Below, in pieces: positions 1 through 9,746 of a stretch of 42,978 bases of DNA. Position numbers and translations under genes: made by a program. The stretch's first letter is position 1. Every line of letters begins with the position of its first letter. Under the pieces are notes generated by a model. It did no database searches, was not told the origin of the DNA, and was given only the letters and a program-made list of their open reading frames with translations. Origin of the DNA: Gemmatimonadales bacterium (lineage in GTDB: Bacteria > Gemmatimonadota > Gemmatimonadetes > Gemmatimonadales > GWC2-71-9); NCBI GenBank assembly GCA_013140635.1, contig JABFSM010000108.1, positions 1 to 42,978 of the forward strand, read 5' to 3'.

Positions 1-603
1 ATCCCGGAGATGAGTCTCGATTTCGGGCTTGGTGAGGTGCGGATTCCGGTTCGGGTTGAGCAGGCACTGCTCGGTGGTGATCAGGGTGCCCAGGCCGTTC
101 ACGTCGATGCTTCCCCCCTCGAGGACGAGGTCGGGAGACTCGACTGGAATCCCAAGCTCGGCACCGATGCGCGTGGGAATCACATCGTCGAGGTCGAACG
201 GGGGATACTTGCCACCCCAGGCGTTATATCCCCAGTCGAGGATCAGCTGTTCGCGCCCATCGCCCGTCTCCCGCTGCACGAAGATCGGCCCATGATCTCG
301 ACACCAGGAGTCGTTGGTCGGATGGCGGTGAAAGAAGACTCGATCGAGCGGAACACCGGCGCGGGCGAGCTCACGCCGCGCGGAGGCTTCGAGCGCCGCG
401 GTGCCGGTGTTGATGTGCACTTCCTCGTGGGGAACGAGGTGCCGGACCATGGTCGCGAAGATGGCCGGCACCGGCTCGAAGCGTCCGGGCCAGGAGGCCT
501 CCTTGTGGGGCCAACTGAGCCAGGTGCCGCGGTGCCGCGCCCATTCGGCGGGCATCCGGAAGCCGCGCCTCGCGGGAGGCGCGCCGGGGCCGGACGCGCT
601 CAC
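1..603 (-). CDS. aguA: Agmatine deiminase (peptidylarginine deiminase family), C-terminus cut by window edge
   Basis: Minus-strand translation from GTG at 603: VSASGPGAPPARRGFRMPAEWARHRGTWLSWPHKEASWPGRFEPVP...FFHRHPTNDSWCRDHGPIFV...LDWGYNAWGGKYPPFDLDD...LEGGSIDVNGLGTLITTEQCLLNPNRNP; typical agmatine deiminase motifs; 3 nt from the aguB stop. Confidence 0.9.
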   Translation of the reverse strand, partial: MSASGPGAPPARRGFRMPAEWARHRGTWLSWPHKEASWPGRFEPVPAIFATMVRHLVPHEEVHINTGTAALEASARRELARAGVPLDRVFFHRHPTNDSWCRDHGPIFVQRETGDGREQLILDWGYNAWGGKYPPFDLDDVIPTRIGAELGIPVESPDLVLEGGSIDVNGLGTLITTEQCLLNPNRNPHLTKPEIETHLRD

Positions 604-606
604 CGC

Positions 607-1506
607 TCAAGCCTCGGCGTCGATGTACCGGCGGGTGATCGCGCCGTAGGCGTCGATCCGGCGGTCGCGGAGAAAGGGCCAGTGGGTCCGGACGGTGTCC
701 ACGTCGCGCAGGTCGCAGGGGACGATCAGCAGCTCCTCGCCCTGGCCCGCCTTGGCGAGGAGACGACCGTTAGGGTCCGCCACGAAGCTCCCGCCCCAGA
801 ATTCGAGCCCGCCCGCCGGCCCCGGCTCGAATCCAACCCGATTGACCGAGGCCACGAAGCATCCGTTGGCGATGGCGTGGGAGCGCTGAATGGTTTCCCA
901 TGCGTTGGCCTGCCGCTCGCCGTATTCGGCCTTCTCGGGCGGGAGCCAGCCGATGGCGGTCGGGTAGAAGAGGATCTCCGCGCCGCTCATGGCCGTAAGG
1001 CGCGCCGCTTCCGGGTACCACTGGTCCCAGCAGATCAGCACGCCGATCTTGGCGAACCGGGTTTGCCAGGTGCGAAAGCCGAGGTCGCCGGGGGTGAAGT
1101 AGAATTTTTCGTGGTATTGCGGATCGTCGGGGATGTGCATCTTCCGGTACTTCCCCAGGTACGTCCCGTCGGCGTCGATGACGGCCGCGGTGTTGTGGTA
1201 GAGCCCTTCCGCCCGCTTCTCGAAGAGCGAGGCGACGATCACCACGCCGAGCTCTTTCGCAAGCGCGGCCAACCGCACGGTGGTCGGGCCGGGAATCGCT
1301 TCGGCGCGGGCAAAGTTCGCGTGCTCCTCGGATTGGCAAAAGTACGGTCCGAGAAAGAGCTCCTGGGTGCAGACGATCTGCGCCCCCCGGGCCGCGGCAT
1401 CGCGGATTCGGTCCATGGTCCGCGCCAAGTTGTCCTCAGGATCGGCTCCACCCCGCATTTGCGGCAGAGCAACCGTGACGGTTCGCGGCGGCGCCTGGGT
1501 AGTCAT
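607..1506 (-). CDS. aguB: N-carbamoylputrescine amidase (carbon-nitrogen hydrolase)
   Basis: ORF 607..1542; likely start MTTQAPPRTVTVALPQMRG at 1506; nitrilase-family motifs CTQELFLGPYFCQ, KYRKMHIPDDPQYHEKFYFTPGD, GVLICWDQWYPEAARL; adjacent to agmatine deiminase. Confidence 0.92.
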   Translation of the reverse strand: MTTQAPPRTVTVALPQMRGGADPEDNLARTMDRIRDAAARGAQIVCTQELFLGPYFCQSEEHANFARAEAIPGPTTVRLAALAKELGVVIVASLFEKRAEGLYHNTAAVIDADGTYLGKYRKMHIPDDPQYHEKFYFTPGDLGFRTWQTRFAKIGVLICWDQWYPEAARLTAMSGAEILFYPTAIGWLPPEKAEYGERQANAWETIQRSHAIANGCFVASVNRVGFEPGPAGGLEFWGGSFVADPNGRLLAKAGQGEELLIVPCDLRDVDTVRTHWPFLRDRRIDAYGAITRRYIDAEA

Positions 1507-1535
1507 GAGGGCAAAAGGTAATGATATTGTTCGCC

Positions 1536-2603
1536 ATGTCACGGCTCCGGTTGTTCGCGCTCGTTCTGGTTTTCTCCGCCGCCGCGTCGGGCGCGGCAGG
1601 GCAGACCCTCACCTGGTCCACGACCGCCACCCTCTACGGCGACAACACCGAATTCTTCACCCCCTACCGCGTGGGGGAGACCCTGCTTGGCGGGCAGTTC
1701 CACTCCACCCTCCGTATGAAGACGGGTACCCGGACCGCCATCGTGGCCGGGGTGTTCGGTGACCACCGTTCCGGCGCCGATGAATTCTTGGAAACGGTGC
1801 GGCCGATCCTCTCCTTTCGCTATCAGACCCGTACATCCACCGGTGTGCTCGGCACCCTCATTCCCGAGCGGCGGCACGGGTTTCTCGAGCCGCTCCAGGT
1901 CAGCACGCTGGAACTCGTGCGTCCGATCGAGTATGGACTGCAATGGATCGAGCGGCGCCGCCACTGGGAGGGGGAGATCTACGTCAACTGGCAGGCGCTC
2001 AATACGCCCGACCAACGCGAGGTGTTCGACTACGGGTGGGTCCTTCGGGTCCGCCCGCTTCCTTTCTTGGCGGTCGAGTCGCAGTTGCACGGATTGCATC
2101 ACGGCGGCCAGCTCCACGATGCCGGGGTGCCGGTCACGAACAACGTCGCCTCGGGTTTTGGGGTGGTGGTCAGCGAATCGCTCGGCGTACTGGGCAAGAG
2201 CGCGCTCTCGGTATATCGGCTCCGCAGTTCGGGAAATATCGATCCAGGCGCGCCGAGCGAACGGCCGGGGAAGGGGAGCGGCTGGTACGCCCGCGCTTCC
2301 GTGACGCCGAAGGGGTGGTTCGAGCTTTATTCGATTTCCTGGTGGGGGCGCGATTTCCTCTCGCAGGAGGGAGACAACAACTACAATTCGGTCGGCGCCG
2401 ATCCCGCCTTCTACCGTTCCAAGCGCAAGTACTGGGAGCTCGGACTCCTGCGGCGAACCCGGATCGAAGGGGATGTAACGTTCGACGGAGAGTTCCGGCT
2501 CCACCGGATCGACCACGTTCGAAGCATCGCCCTCGGCACTTCCCGATGGGAGTACTCGTACCGGCTGGTGGTGCGCGCGCCGTTCGAGCTGGTGCTCAAG
2601 TAG
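1536..2603 (+). CDS. Hypothetical secreted protein, possibly an outer-membrane or periplasmic beta-rich protein
   Basis: ORF 1521..2603; N-terminal signal peptide MSRLRLFALVLVFSAAASGAAGQ; alternating aromatic/hydrophobic pattern; no recognised family. Confidence 0.6.
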   Translation: MSRLRLFALVLVFSAAASGAAGQTLTWSTTATLYGDNTEFFTPYRVGETLLGGQFHSTLRMKTGTRTAIVAGVFGDHRSGADEFLETVRPILSFRYQTRTSTGVLGTLIPERRHGFLEPLQVSTLELVRPIEYGLQWIERRRHWEGEIYVNWQALNTPDQREVFDYGWVLRVRPLPFLAVESQLHGLHHGGQLHDAGVPVTNNVASGFGVVVSESLGVLGKSALSVYRLRSSGNIDPGAPSERPGKGSGWYARASVTPKGWFELYSISWWGRDFLSQEGDNNYNSVGADPAFYRSKRKYWELGLLRRTRIEGDVTFDGEFRLHRIDHVRSIALGTSRWEYSYRLVVRAPFELVLK

Positions 2604-2635
2604 TCACTGCGAGGGCCGTGGGCCCTCGCAGTGAC
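2603..2635. repeat. Perfect 15-bp inverted repeat, 3-nt loop (GTCACTGCGAGGGCC-GTG-GGCCCTCGCAGTGAC); convergent-junction repeat, likely bidirectional terminator
   Basis: Arms are exact reverse complements; the element fills the spacer between convergent stop codons (TAG 2601-2603; complement stop 2636-2638). Confidence 0.9.
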
Positions 2636-4561
2636 CTATTCGACGCGCCGCCCCACTTCCAGCTCCCCCGTACCCGCCGGGGCCGGCCAGCAAACCAGGA
2701 TCGCCTGTCCCTGAACGGTTCGGTCGAAGCCCCGCTCGGACTTGGACAGCGTTTCGACCGGATAACCAATCACGATCGCATTGGCCACATCGACGGCGAG
2801 TGGCCGAGAGAGCGACAGCTCAGTCGAGAAGACCGCTCCCTCCGGCCACTCGGGACGGACCTCCCAGGTATAGCGAACGGTAAGGCGGCCATCGGCATGG
2901 ACCCGGATCTCTTTCTCGAGCCCTGGCAGGTGAAACGCCACGTGGAAGCCGTCATTCATCCGCTGGATCTCCGCCGCACCGCGCGTCCGCGCCCAACTCA
3001 TGATCGGGATCCCCTCCGCGCCGATCAATTCCTCGGCCGTCGGTAGCCGCGCCCAGACCCGTTCCTGGAGGATAGCTCGCGCATCGCGATCGACCGGCGG
3101 AAGCACAGACAGAGCCAGCGACTTCTCGATGTCGTGGATCGAGGCGCTTCCCCCCTCGGTGGCCGCCACAGTGGCGCCCCGTTCCAGCGCCTCGAAGTGG
3201 TATGCCTCGCGGCGCCGAGTGAGCACGGAAGCGTAGTTGATTCGATCGCCGAATCGGGTGAGCTCTTCGATCGCGCCCCCGCGGGCCGGGCTCATCACCA
3301 CAGCCGCCTCGGCGGAATGGAGATACAACTCGAGCTCTCCGTCGTGATCGAGATCGAGCGTTTCAGCTTCCGCCGGTTCGCCGAGCCGCAGCAGCTCCTC
3401 GGCGCGGGCGAGTTCCTTCCAGAGCGCCTCACGAAGGTGCGGCAGGTAGAGCCCGCCGAACACCCCATGCCAGTAGGCGTCGTTGCACTGGGCCCGGGCG
3501 AGGTGGCGGCGAACCTCCGGTGAATCACCGCGCCGGCGGGAGAGCGCCGAAAGCGCCAGCACCCGCTTATGAAGGCGATTGGACTCCGGGTACTTCGTGA
3601 AGAAGTTGCGCCAGTGCGACCCCCGCACGAGAGGCCCCTCGGCGCCTTGCACCCGTTCCGGACCGAGCTCCTTTTCGAGGGCGGCCAGCCGGCGGGCGGC
3701 CGGCACCGGGAGTGACCAGCCCTCCATTTCGTGGTACGAGGCGCTAGGCAGATAGGCGGGGCCGTGAATCGGCACTTCGTCCAGCGCCTGGCTGAAGGTG
3801 ACGAGCCGCAGGTCACCCGCCTCCCGGAGCGTATCGAGCGTGGCCAGGAAATCTCTGAGCCACCCTCTCTCGTATACCCATTCGCGAGTCCCCGGCCATC
3901 CGCCAAACTTCTCGCCGTCATCGGCCAGGACGGCAAGTTCGTGGCCCGCCTGGCGGAGGCTTCGGAGGTACTCCCCCAGCTCCGCCGGCGGGCGGAAGGG
4001 GACCAGGTACCGAAGCTTCTGGTCGATCGGGAAGAGATCGAGCGTGCGGCCGCCATGCTCGGTGCGCCACGGCCGGTGCAGTTCGGCCCGTTCGAATCCG
4101 GACACAAGGAAATGCCGGTCGTCGACGAGCACATACCGCACGCCGGCGTCGTGGAGATCGCCGGCCAGGTCGGGCTCCCAGACCCGCTCGGTGAGCCAGA
4201 GGCCGGTGGCGGCAACCCCGAATCTGGTGCGAAGGGCCTCGTGCATTCGGCCGATCTGCTCCAGCCGATCCTCTCGCGAAATCGCCGCCAGGATCGGTTC
4301 GTCGTACCCGGCGAGGAGGAGTTCCACTCGGCCATCGGCGACCTGCCGTCCCAATTCGTCGAGGAAGTGCGGGGCATGCGCGCCGAGCCAATCGAGGAGC
4401 GGGCCGGAGAGGTGGAGAGAGACGGGAGCGCACCCGCCTCCCACCACCTCGCGAAGGAGCGGGGCGTACACCTCGCGGAGGTGCTGCTCGAACACCGAGT
4501 CGAAATTGCCGACCGGCTGATGCAGGTGAAGCCCGAAGGCAAAGCGAAGCGGCGGGCTCAT
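2636..4561 (-). CDS. GH57-type 4-alpha-glucanotransferase / alpha-amylase-like (DUF1925/DUF1926 type)
   Basis: MSPPLRFAFGLHLHQPVGNFDSVFEQHLREVY...LLLAGYDEPILAAISREDRLEQIGRM...GLWLTERVWEPDLAGDLHDAGVRYVLVDDRHF; GH57 HLHQPVGN and WLTERVWEP motifs. Confidence 0.85.
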   Translation of the reverse strand: MSPPLRFAFGLHLHQPVGNFDSVFEQHLREVYAPLLREVVGGGCAPVSLHLSGPLLDWLGAHAPHFLDELGRQVADGRVELLLAGYDEPILAAISREDRLEQIGRMHEALRTRFGVAATGLWLTERVWEPDLAGDLHDAGVRYVLVDDRHFLVSGFERAELHRPWRTEHGGRTLDLFPIDQKLRYLVPFRPPAELGEYLRSLRQAGHELAVLADDGEKFGGWPGTREWVYERGWLRDFLATLDTLREAGDLRLVTFSQALDEVPIHGPAYLPSASYHEMEGWSLPVPAARRLAALEKELGPERVQGAEGPLVRGSHWRNFFTKYPESNRLHKRVLALSALSRRRGDSPEVRRHLARAQCNDAYWHGVFGGLYLPHLREALWKELARAEELLRLGEPAEAETLDLDHDGELELYLHSAEAAVVMSPARGGAIEELTRFGDRINYASVLTRRREAYHFEALERGATVAATEGGSASIHDIEKSLALSVLPPVDRDARAILQERVWARLPTAEELIGAEGIPIMSWARTRGAAEIQRMNDGFHVAFHLPGLEKEIRVHADGRLTVRYTWEVRPEWPEGAVFSTELSLSRPLAVDVANAIVIGYPVETLSKSERGFDRTVQGQAILVCWPAPAGTGELEVGRRVE

Positions 4562-6558
4562 GCGCCGAACTCCTGCGCGAGGGAAGCGGCAAAACCGAAT
4601 CGCTCGGCAAAGGGCAGCAGCCAGCGCCGCACCCCCGGCGGCCCATTCACGGCCAGCGCGTGGTACCGCGTCTGGGCGTCGAAAAACATCGGGAAGCGCT
4701 CCAGCTCGAACAGATCGAGCGCCGCCACCATTCGCTCGACGTCCGCGCTATTGAGCAGGGCCGGGTCGGGAGGGAGATGGCGGAGCAGCGCCTCCCCCAG
4801 AATCGCGCGGTAGTCCGCGGTGCCGCCCGCGAGCCGCTCCCGGTCGCCATCGGAGAGGACCAGCGCCTGCAACTCCCGGCGGATGGCGCGCCGCGCCTCT
4901 TCGGCCTCCCACTCGGGAAGGTCGCCGAGTTCGAGGACGCGCCCGTCGCCGGCGGGGAGCGGCTGGAGGTCGACTTCGGGGCGGGTGCGCGCCGGGCGCC
5001 GCACCTGGGTGCGGATCTCGGTGTGCGCGCCGGTGCGGCGGTGCCTGACCGTTATGACGTCGTCATTGGCCGGGCCGACCAAATAGGCCCCGACGGTCGA
5101 ACGGCCCCGGTCGGGCGCCAGGTCGCGGACGACGGCGTATCCGGCGGCGGCGCGTATCGGGCCGGGGTGTCGCGGCAACGCGGCATCGAAGACGTCGGCC
5201 CCGGTGCCGAGGGCTGGATCGTTGCTCCGCGCCGCGGCGAGAAAGTCTCTGAGGCCGGCGGCCAGGCGAGGGCCGTCCGCCCCCGCGAGCTCGATCGCCC
5301 GCGCGGCGTAGCGGAGGCAGACGATCGTCTCCAACCCGCCGATGTCATCGAAGAACCAGCCGCAGGAGGTGAACATCCGGAGCGCATTACGCTCCATTTC
5401 CAGCAGCTCCCGAGCCCGCACCGGAAGATGTGACGGCGGGCCGAGGGTGCCGTACGCGTCGCGGGCGCGCCAGGGATCGGACAGGAGCGGGGTCGCCTCC
5501 GCCTCGAAGATTCGGTGAATCTCCCCGGCCAGCCAGTTGAGCCCGTTCCGGAGCGGCGCTCGCCACGCCTGGTCGGTGTGCGGCTTGGTGCGGCAGCCGC
5601 AGTCCGAGCGCCACCGCTCGATGCCGTGGCTGCAGCTCCACGACGTATTCTCGACCAGGCGCACCGGATGTTCGGCGGGATGCCGCGCCAGAAAGGCGGC
5701 GTAGTTCTCGATGACCACCCCGCGCTCGGTCGCAAGCCGGTTCAGCACCGCGGCGAGCGCCATCTCGCCGAAGCGATGGTGGTGTCCGTAGGTCTCGCCG
5801 TCGGTCGCGATGGAGACGACGCTCGGGCCCGCCGCCGGCGTGGGCCGGGCGAGCATCGCGTTGCCCCAGCGCACCGCGTCGGTGATCAGCGGACCGAACG
5901 CGACACCGTGCGACAGGTCGCCGTCGTAGAGGAAGAGGGCGATCGAGCGCCCGTGCCGAGTGGTGTACTTCCCCGGAAGGCCGAACGGGGGGGGCGACTC
6001 GACTTGATGCGGGGCCAGCACGGTGAACCGGATTCCCTGCGCGGCGAGGACGTCCAGCGTCTCGTCGTCGACCGCCGTTTCGGGAAGCCACATCCCTTCC
6101 GGCTCGCGGCCGAACCGCCGCCGGAAGTCGGCGATCCCCCAAAAGACCTCGGTCTCCTTGTCTCGCCGTGAAGCAAGGGGCAGGATGCTGTGGTGGTATG
6201 GCATCGCCATGGCGTTGCCGTGGCCGCCGTGGCGCTGGCGGCTCTTGTCGTCGGCGTGGAGCATCGCTGCCCAGGTAGCTGGCGCTTCCCGCTCGAGCCA
6301 TTCCACCAGCGTCGGGCCGACGTTGAAGCTGATCTGCTCCAGCGTATTCGCGATGCGGGCGATCCGCCCGTCGCTGGCCGGGATCCGCGCGGCCACCACC
6401 GCGCGATAGCACTCCTGCTCGATCCGTTCGTTCCAGTCGTGCGCCGGCGCCGCGCTCGCCTCGCGCTCCACCAGATCGAGCCAAGGCTCTTCGCGGGGGG
6501 GTTGATAGAAATGCGCGTGGACAACGACCGATTGGCGGGCGCCGGGCTCCCGGATCAT
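4558..6558 (-). CDS. DUF3536-type GH57-like glycoside hydrolase
   Basis: Real start MIREPGARQSVVVHAHFYQPPREEPWLDLVEREASAAPAHDWNERI at 6558 inside ORF 4558..7374; 4-nt overlap with downstream gene; GMWLPETAVDDETLDVLAAQGIRFTVLAPHQ. Confidence 0.85.
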   Translation of the reverse strand: MIREPGARQSVVVHAHFYQPPREEPWLDLVEREASAAPAHDWNERIEQECYRAVVAARIPASDGRIARIANTLEQISFNVGPTLVEWLEREAPATWAAMLHADDKSRQRHGGHGNAMAMPYHHSILPLASRRDKETEVFWGIADFRRRFGREPEGMWLPETAVDDETLDVLAAQGIRFTVLAPHQVESPPPFGLPGKYTTRHGRSIALFLYDGDLSHGVAFGPLITDAVRWGNAMLARPTPAAGPSVVSIATDGETYGHHHRFGEMALAAVLNRLATERGVVIENYAAFLARHPAEHPVRLVENTSWSCSHGIERWRSDCGCRTKPHTDQAWRAPLRNGLNWLAGEIHRIFEAEATPLLSDPWRARDAYGTLGPPSHLPVRARELLEMERNALRMFTSCGWFFDDIGGLETIVCLRYAARAIELAGADGPRLAAGLRDFLAAARSNDPALGTGADVFDAALPRHPGPIRAAAGYAVVRDLAPDRGRSTVGAYLVGPANDDVITVRHRRTGAHTEIRTQVRRPARTRPEVDLQPLPAGDGRVLELGDLPEWEAEEARRAIRRELQALVLSDGDRERLAGGTADYRAILGEALLRHLPPDPALLNSADVERMVAALDLFELERFPMFFDAQTRYHALAVNGPPGVRRWLLPFAERFGFAASLAQEFGA

Positions 6559-8246
6559 CGCGCGAGTGCCGCCTCGCGGCTGCCCGCGGTGGCCCGAAGG
6601 ACCGGCAGGATATTGGGGAAGACATCGTCGGTCTGCTGGAGCGCGCGCGCGCGTTCCCGGGCGGCCCCACGGGTGCGCCGGGCGCCCGGTTCGAGCGCGT
6701 CGAGCAGCTCGGTCAGCGCCTCCGCATGCTCGTTGAAGCGCTTCGTGGCGTAGTCGCCCGCGGCGCCGGTCGAAATGATGAACTGCCAGTCGCTCGACTG
6801 GAGGAGGAGGAGTTCGCGGGCCGCTTGGGCGGTGATCTCGTCGCACTCCGGATCGGCCAGCGCCGCCGGCATCATCGACCAGAATCGTTCTTCGAGCGGC
6901 CAGATCCGGGCCCAGGTCCACCGCGTCTCCGGGTTGAGCCACATCGAGTAGTCGCCGTTGGCGCCCCACGATCCCGAACCGAGTGCGATCCCCACCGTCG
7001 CCGGACGCCAGGCGAGATGGCGTGACGCCGTGCGCGGCGCCGGGCCGCCGTAGGCGGCGAGCCGGCGGTAGAGATCGGCCACGAAGTCCACCCCCTCGAA
7101 CCACCAATGGCCGAAGAGCTCGGTGTCGAACGGGGCCACGATGACCGATTCGCCGGCCCGGCGGGCGCGTTCCTCGCGCTGCCGGAGGGTCCAGTGCATG
7201 TGTCCCGCGTGGCCCCACGCCCGTGCCCGCGCGGTGTTCGGCTCGTAGGGCTCCTTCAGGCCGAGGTCGGCGTCGGGCGACGTAACCCGCCAGAGCTTGA
7301 GCCCGCCGGGAAAGCGAATCTTGTGGAACTCGAGGTAGCCGCCGTCGCCGGGAAAACCTCCGTGCCGGCTCCAAACCTGCCGGGTGGCTTCCGGATCGCG
7401 CACGAAGGCTGTGACCACGGGCCGTCCCGCCCGCGGCGCCACCTCATAGGTTCGATAGGGCGACCGGCGCGCCGGGCGCCGGGGGTCGTCCGGGTCGGTG
7501 AGCGGGAGTCCGTCGGGCCGGCCGGTTTCGCGGTAGAGGCCGAGCGGCTGCCCCGCTTCGGCCAGGTGCGCGTCGACGAAGAAGAAGCCGAACCCCGCCC
7601 GGGCCAGATGCTCCTCCAGCCCGGGCCGGTCCGGCACGAACGGCGCCTCGGCGTCGGGCTGCCAGTCGCCCCGCGGCCGATAGGCGCACTCGGGAACCCA
7701 GCACCCGACCGCGTGCTGGCCGAACAGGCGCAGGTGCTCGGCCTGCCCGACCGCGAGTTGGAGCGCGATGCTCTCCTCTCGGGCGAGCAGCGGCAGGAAG
7801 CCGTGGGTGGCGGCGGAGCTGAGCAATTCGATGCGGCCGGAGGCGGCGTGGCGGCGGAGCGCCTGCACCAGATCGCCGTCATAACGCTCGAAGACTCGGC
7901 GCAGCCGCCGGAACCGTTCGCGCCAGAAGCCGGCGAGCGCGATCAGATCCTCCTCGCCGTTGGCCCCGAAGGCGGCGGCCGCCTCGTCGCACGCCTCGAG
8001 CCGCTGGGTGAAGAACGCCGACAGCTCGGTCCCGAAGGCCGGGTGAGCGAGCTGATTGGCCAGGACCGGGGTGACCCCGATCGTCATCGGCGAGGGCACC
8101 CCTTCGTGCTCGAGGGTGTCGAGCGCCTCGACGAGCGGGAGGTAGGTGTCCACCGCCGCTTCGGCAAGCCAGTCGCTGCCGTGCGGCCAGCGCCCGTGGT
8201 TGAGCACGTAAGGCAAGTGGCTATGGAGCGTGAGGATGAAATCCAC
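6555..8246 (-). CDS. GH57 1,4-alpha-glucan branching enzyme (DUF1957 type)
   Basis: GTG start at 8246: VDFILTLHSHLPYVLNHGRWPHGSDWLAEAAVDTYLPLV...VGCWVPECAYRPRGDW...VIVAPFDTELFGHWWFEGVDFVADLYRRL; characteristic GH57 branching-enzyme motifs. Confidence 0.87.
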   Translation of the reverse strand: MDFILTLHSHLPYVLNHGRWPHGSDWLAEAAVDTYLPLVEALDTLEHEGVPSPMTIGVTPVLANQLAHPAFGTELSAFFTQRLEACDEAAAAFGANGEEDLIALAGFWRERFRRLRRVFERYDGDLVQALRRHAASGRIELLSSAATHGFLPLLAREESIALQLAVGQAEHLRLFGQHAVGCWVPECAYRPRGDWQPDAEAPFVPDRPGLEEHLARAGFGFFFVDAHLAEAGQPLGLYRETGRPDGLPLTDPDDPRRPARRSPYRTYEVAPRAGRPVVTAFVRDPEATRQVWSRHGGFPGDGGYLEFHKIRFPGGLKLWRVTSPDADLGLKEPYEPNTARARAWGHAGHMHWTLRQREERARRAGESVIVAPFDTELFGHWWFEGVDFVADLYRRLAAYGGPAPRTASRHLAWRPATVGIALGSGSWGANGDYSMWLNPETRWTWARIWPLEERFWSMMPAALADPECDEITAQAARELLLLQSSDWQFIISTGAAGDYATKRFNEHAEALTELLDALEPGARRTRGAARERARALQQTDDVFPNILPVLRATAGSREAALAR

Positions 8247-8248
8247 GG

Positions 8249-9742
8249 TCAGGCCACCAAGGTCCGGTACACGTCGAGGTAGCGCTCCACCGAACGTTCC
8301 CAGCTGAAATCCCGCGACATCGCGTTCCGGCGCATCCGGGTCCATTCGGGCGGGTTGGCGTAGCAGTCGAGCCCGCGGAGCGCCGCGCCGAGCAGCGGTT
8401 CGCCGTGGTAGGGCTCGAAGACGAATCCCGTGACCCCATCCTCCACCGTGTCGGCGAGCCCGCCGACCCGCCGCACCACGGGAATGGCGCCGTAGCGCTG
8501 GGCCCGCATCTGGGTCAGGCCGCACGGTTCGTACTGGCACGGCATGAGGAGGAAGTCGGCTCCGGCCATCAGCAGGTGCTCCAGCCGGTCGGTGAAGTCG
8601 GTGTTCACCGCGATCCGGTCGGGATATCGGGTGGCAAGGGCGGTGAGCGCCTGCTCGAAACGCGCCTCGCCTGCGCCGATGAAGACGAACTGGGCGTCGA
8701 GCGAGAGGATCGCCGACTTGTCGAGCATCAAGTCGAGCCCCTTTTGAGTGACCAGCCGCGCGGCCATCGAGAAGAGCGGCAAGGCCGGATCTTCCGTGAG
8801 GCCGAAGAGCCGTTGCACCTCGCGCTTGCACGCGATCTTGCCGTCGGGGTGGTCGCGGGTGAACCCGGCGGGGATCATCGCGTCTCGGGCCGGGTCCCAG
8901 GCGTGCTGATCGATGCCGTTCAGGATGCCGCTGAACCGGGGGCCCAGCCACTCGAACACCTCTTGGAGTCCGAACCCGCCCGCGGCGGTGCGGAGTTCGA
9001 CGGCATGGTTCGGACTCACCGTCACCACCCGGTCGGCGAACACCAGCCCACCTTTGAGCAGATTCACTTTGCCGTACCACTCGAGCTGCCGCCAATTGAA
9101 GAACTCCCACGGCAGACCGAGCTCCGCCATGGCGCCGGACGGGTAGTGCCCCTGGTAACCGGCGTTATGCACCGAGAGGACGGTGCGGATCCGGTCGTAG
9201 CGGGGGTTGCCCGCGTGGCGGGTGCGGAGATACACCAGCGCGAGCGCCGCGTGCCAGTCGTGCACGTGCAGCACCATCGGGCCGTCGACGACCCGCGGCA
9301 GCGCCTCGAGAGCCGCCAGAGTGAAGAAGGCGTACCGGCGATGGTTGTCGGAGTAGTCGCCTCGGGCGTCGCCGTACAGGCGCTCGCGGTCGAAGAAGTC
9401 GTCCTGCTCGATGAAGTAGAGTTGGGTGCCGGCCTGGGGTTCTTTCTGCCGAAGGAGGCGCCCCTCGATCGGGCCGTCGCCGAGCCGGATCTGGAGGGGA
9501 CCCCCGACGGGCACCAATTCGCCGGCGGCGCGGCGGGCCGAACGATAGAGCGGGAGGAACGCGATCGAGCGGAAACCGGCCTCCGATTGGAATCTCGCCA
9601 GGTTGGCTACCGCCTCCGCCAGCCCGCCGCTCCGGGCGTAGGGGTAGTACTCGGCGGCCAGGTGGGCGACCGTGACCGGCGTTCCCGTTGGGGTGCGAAG
9701 CGCGGCGTACTCGGCGCGAGAGGGGGCGCGGCGCTCGTCCAT
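8249..9742 (-). CDS. glgA: Glycogen synthase (GT5)
   Basis: MDERRAPSRAEYAALRTPTGTPVTVAHLAAEYYPYARSGGLAEAVANL...HVHDWHAALALVYLRT...LSVHNAGYQGHYP...NGIDQHAWDP...PCQYEPCGLTQMRAQRYGAIPVVRRVGGLADTV. Confidence 0.93.
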   Translation of the reverse strand: MDERRAPSRAEYAALRTPTGTPVTVAHLAAEYYPYARSGGLAEAVANLARFQSEAGFRSIAFLPLYRSARRAAGELVPVGGPLQIRLGDGPIEGRLLRQKEPQAGTQLYFIEQDDFFDRERLYGDARGDYSDNHRRYAFFTLAALEALPRVVDGPMVLHVHDWHAALALVYLRTRHAGNPRYDRIRTVLSVHNAGYQGHYPSGAMAELGLPWEFFNWRQLEWYGKVNLLKGGLVFADRVVTVSPNHAVELRTAAGGFGLQEVFEWLGPRFSGILNGIDQHAWDPARDAMIPAGFTRDHPDGKIACKREVQRLFGLTEDPALPLFSMAARLVTQKGLDLMLDKSAILSLDAQFVFIGAGEARFEQALTALATRYPDRIAVNTDFTDRLEHLLMAGADFLLMPCQYEPCGLTQMRAQRYGAIPVVRRVGGLADTVEDGVTGFVFEPYHGEPLLGAALRGLDCYANPPEWTRMRRNAMSRDFSWERSVERYLDVYRTLVA

Positions 9743-9746
9743 CGGC

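Noticed and set aside
10-1521. 503-aa plus-strand ORF
   Set aside because: Antisense to clear aguA/aguB homologs; low-complexity R/G/P-rich translation typical of GC-rich shadow frames.
6559-7374. N-terminal extension of the DUF3536 ORF as called in the track (938 aa)
   Set aside because: R/P-rich and antiparallel to no homology; overlaps the branching-enzyme gene in another frame. The real start MIREPGARQ is at 6558.
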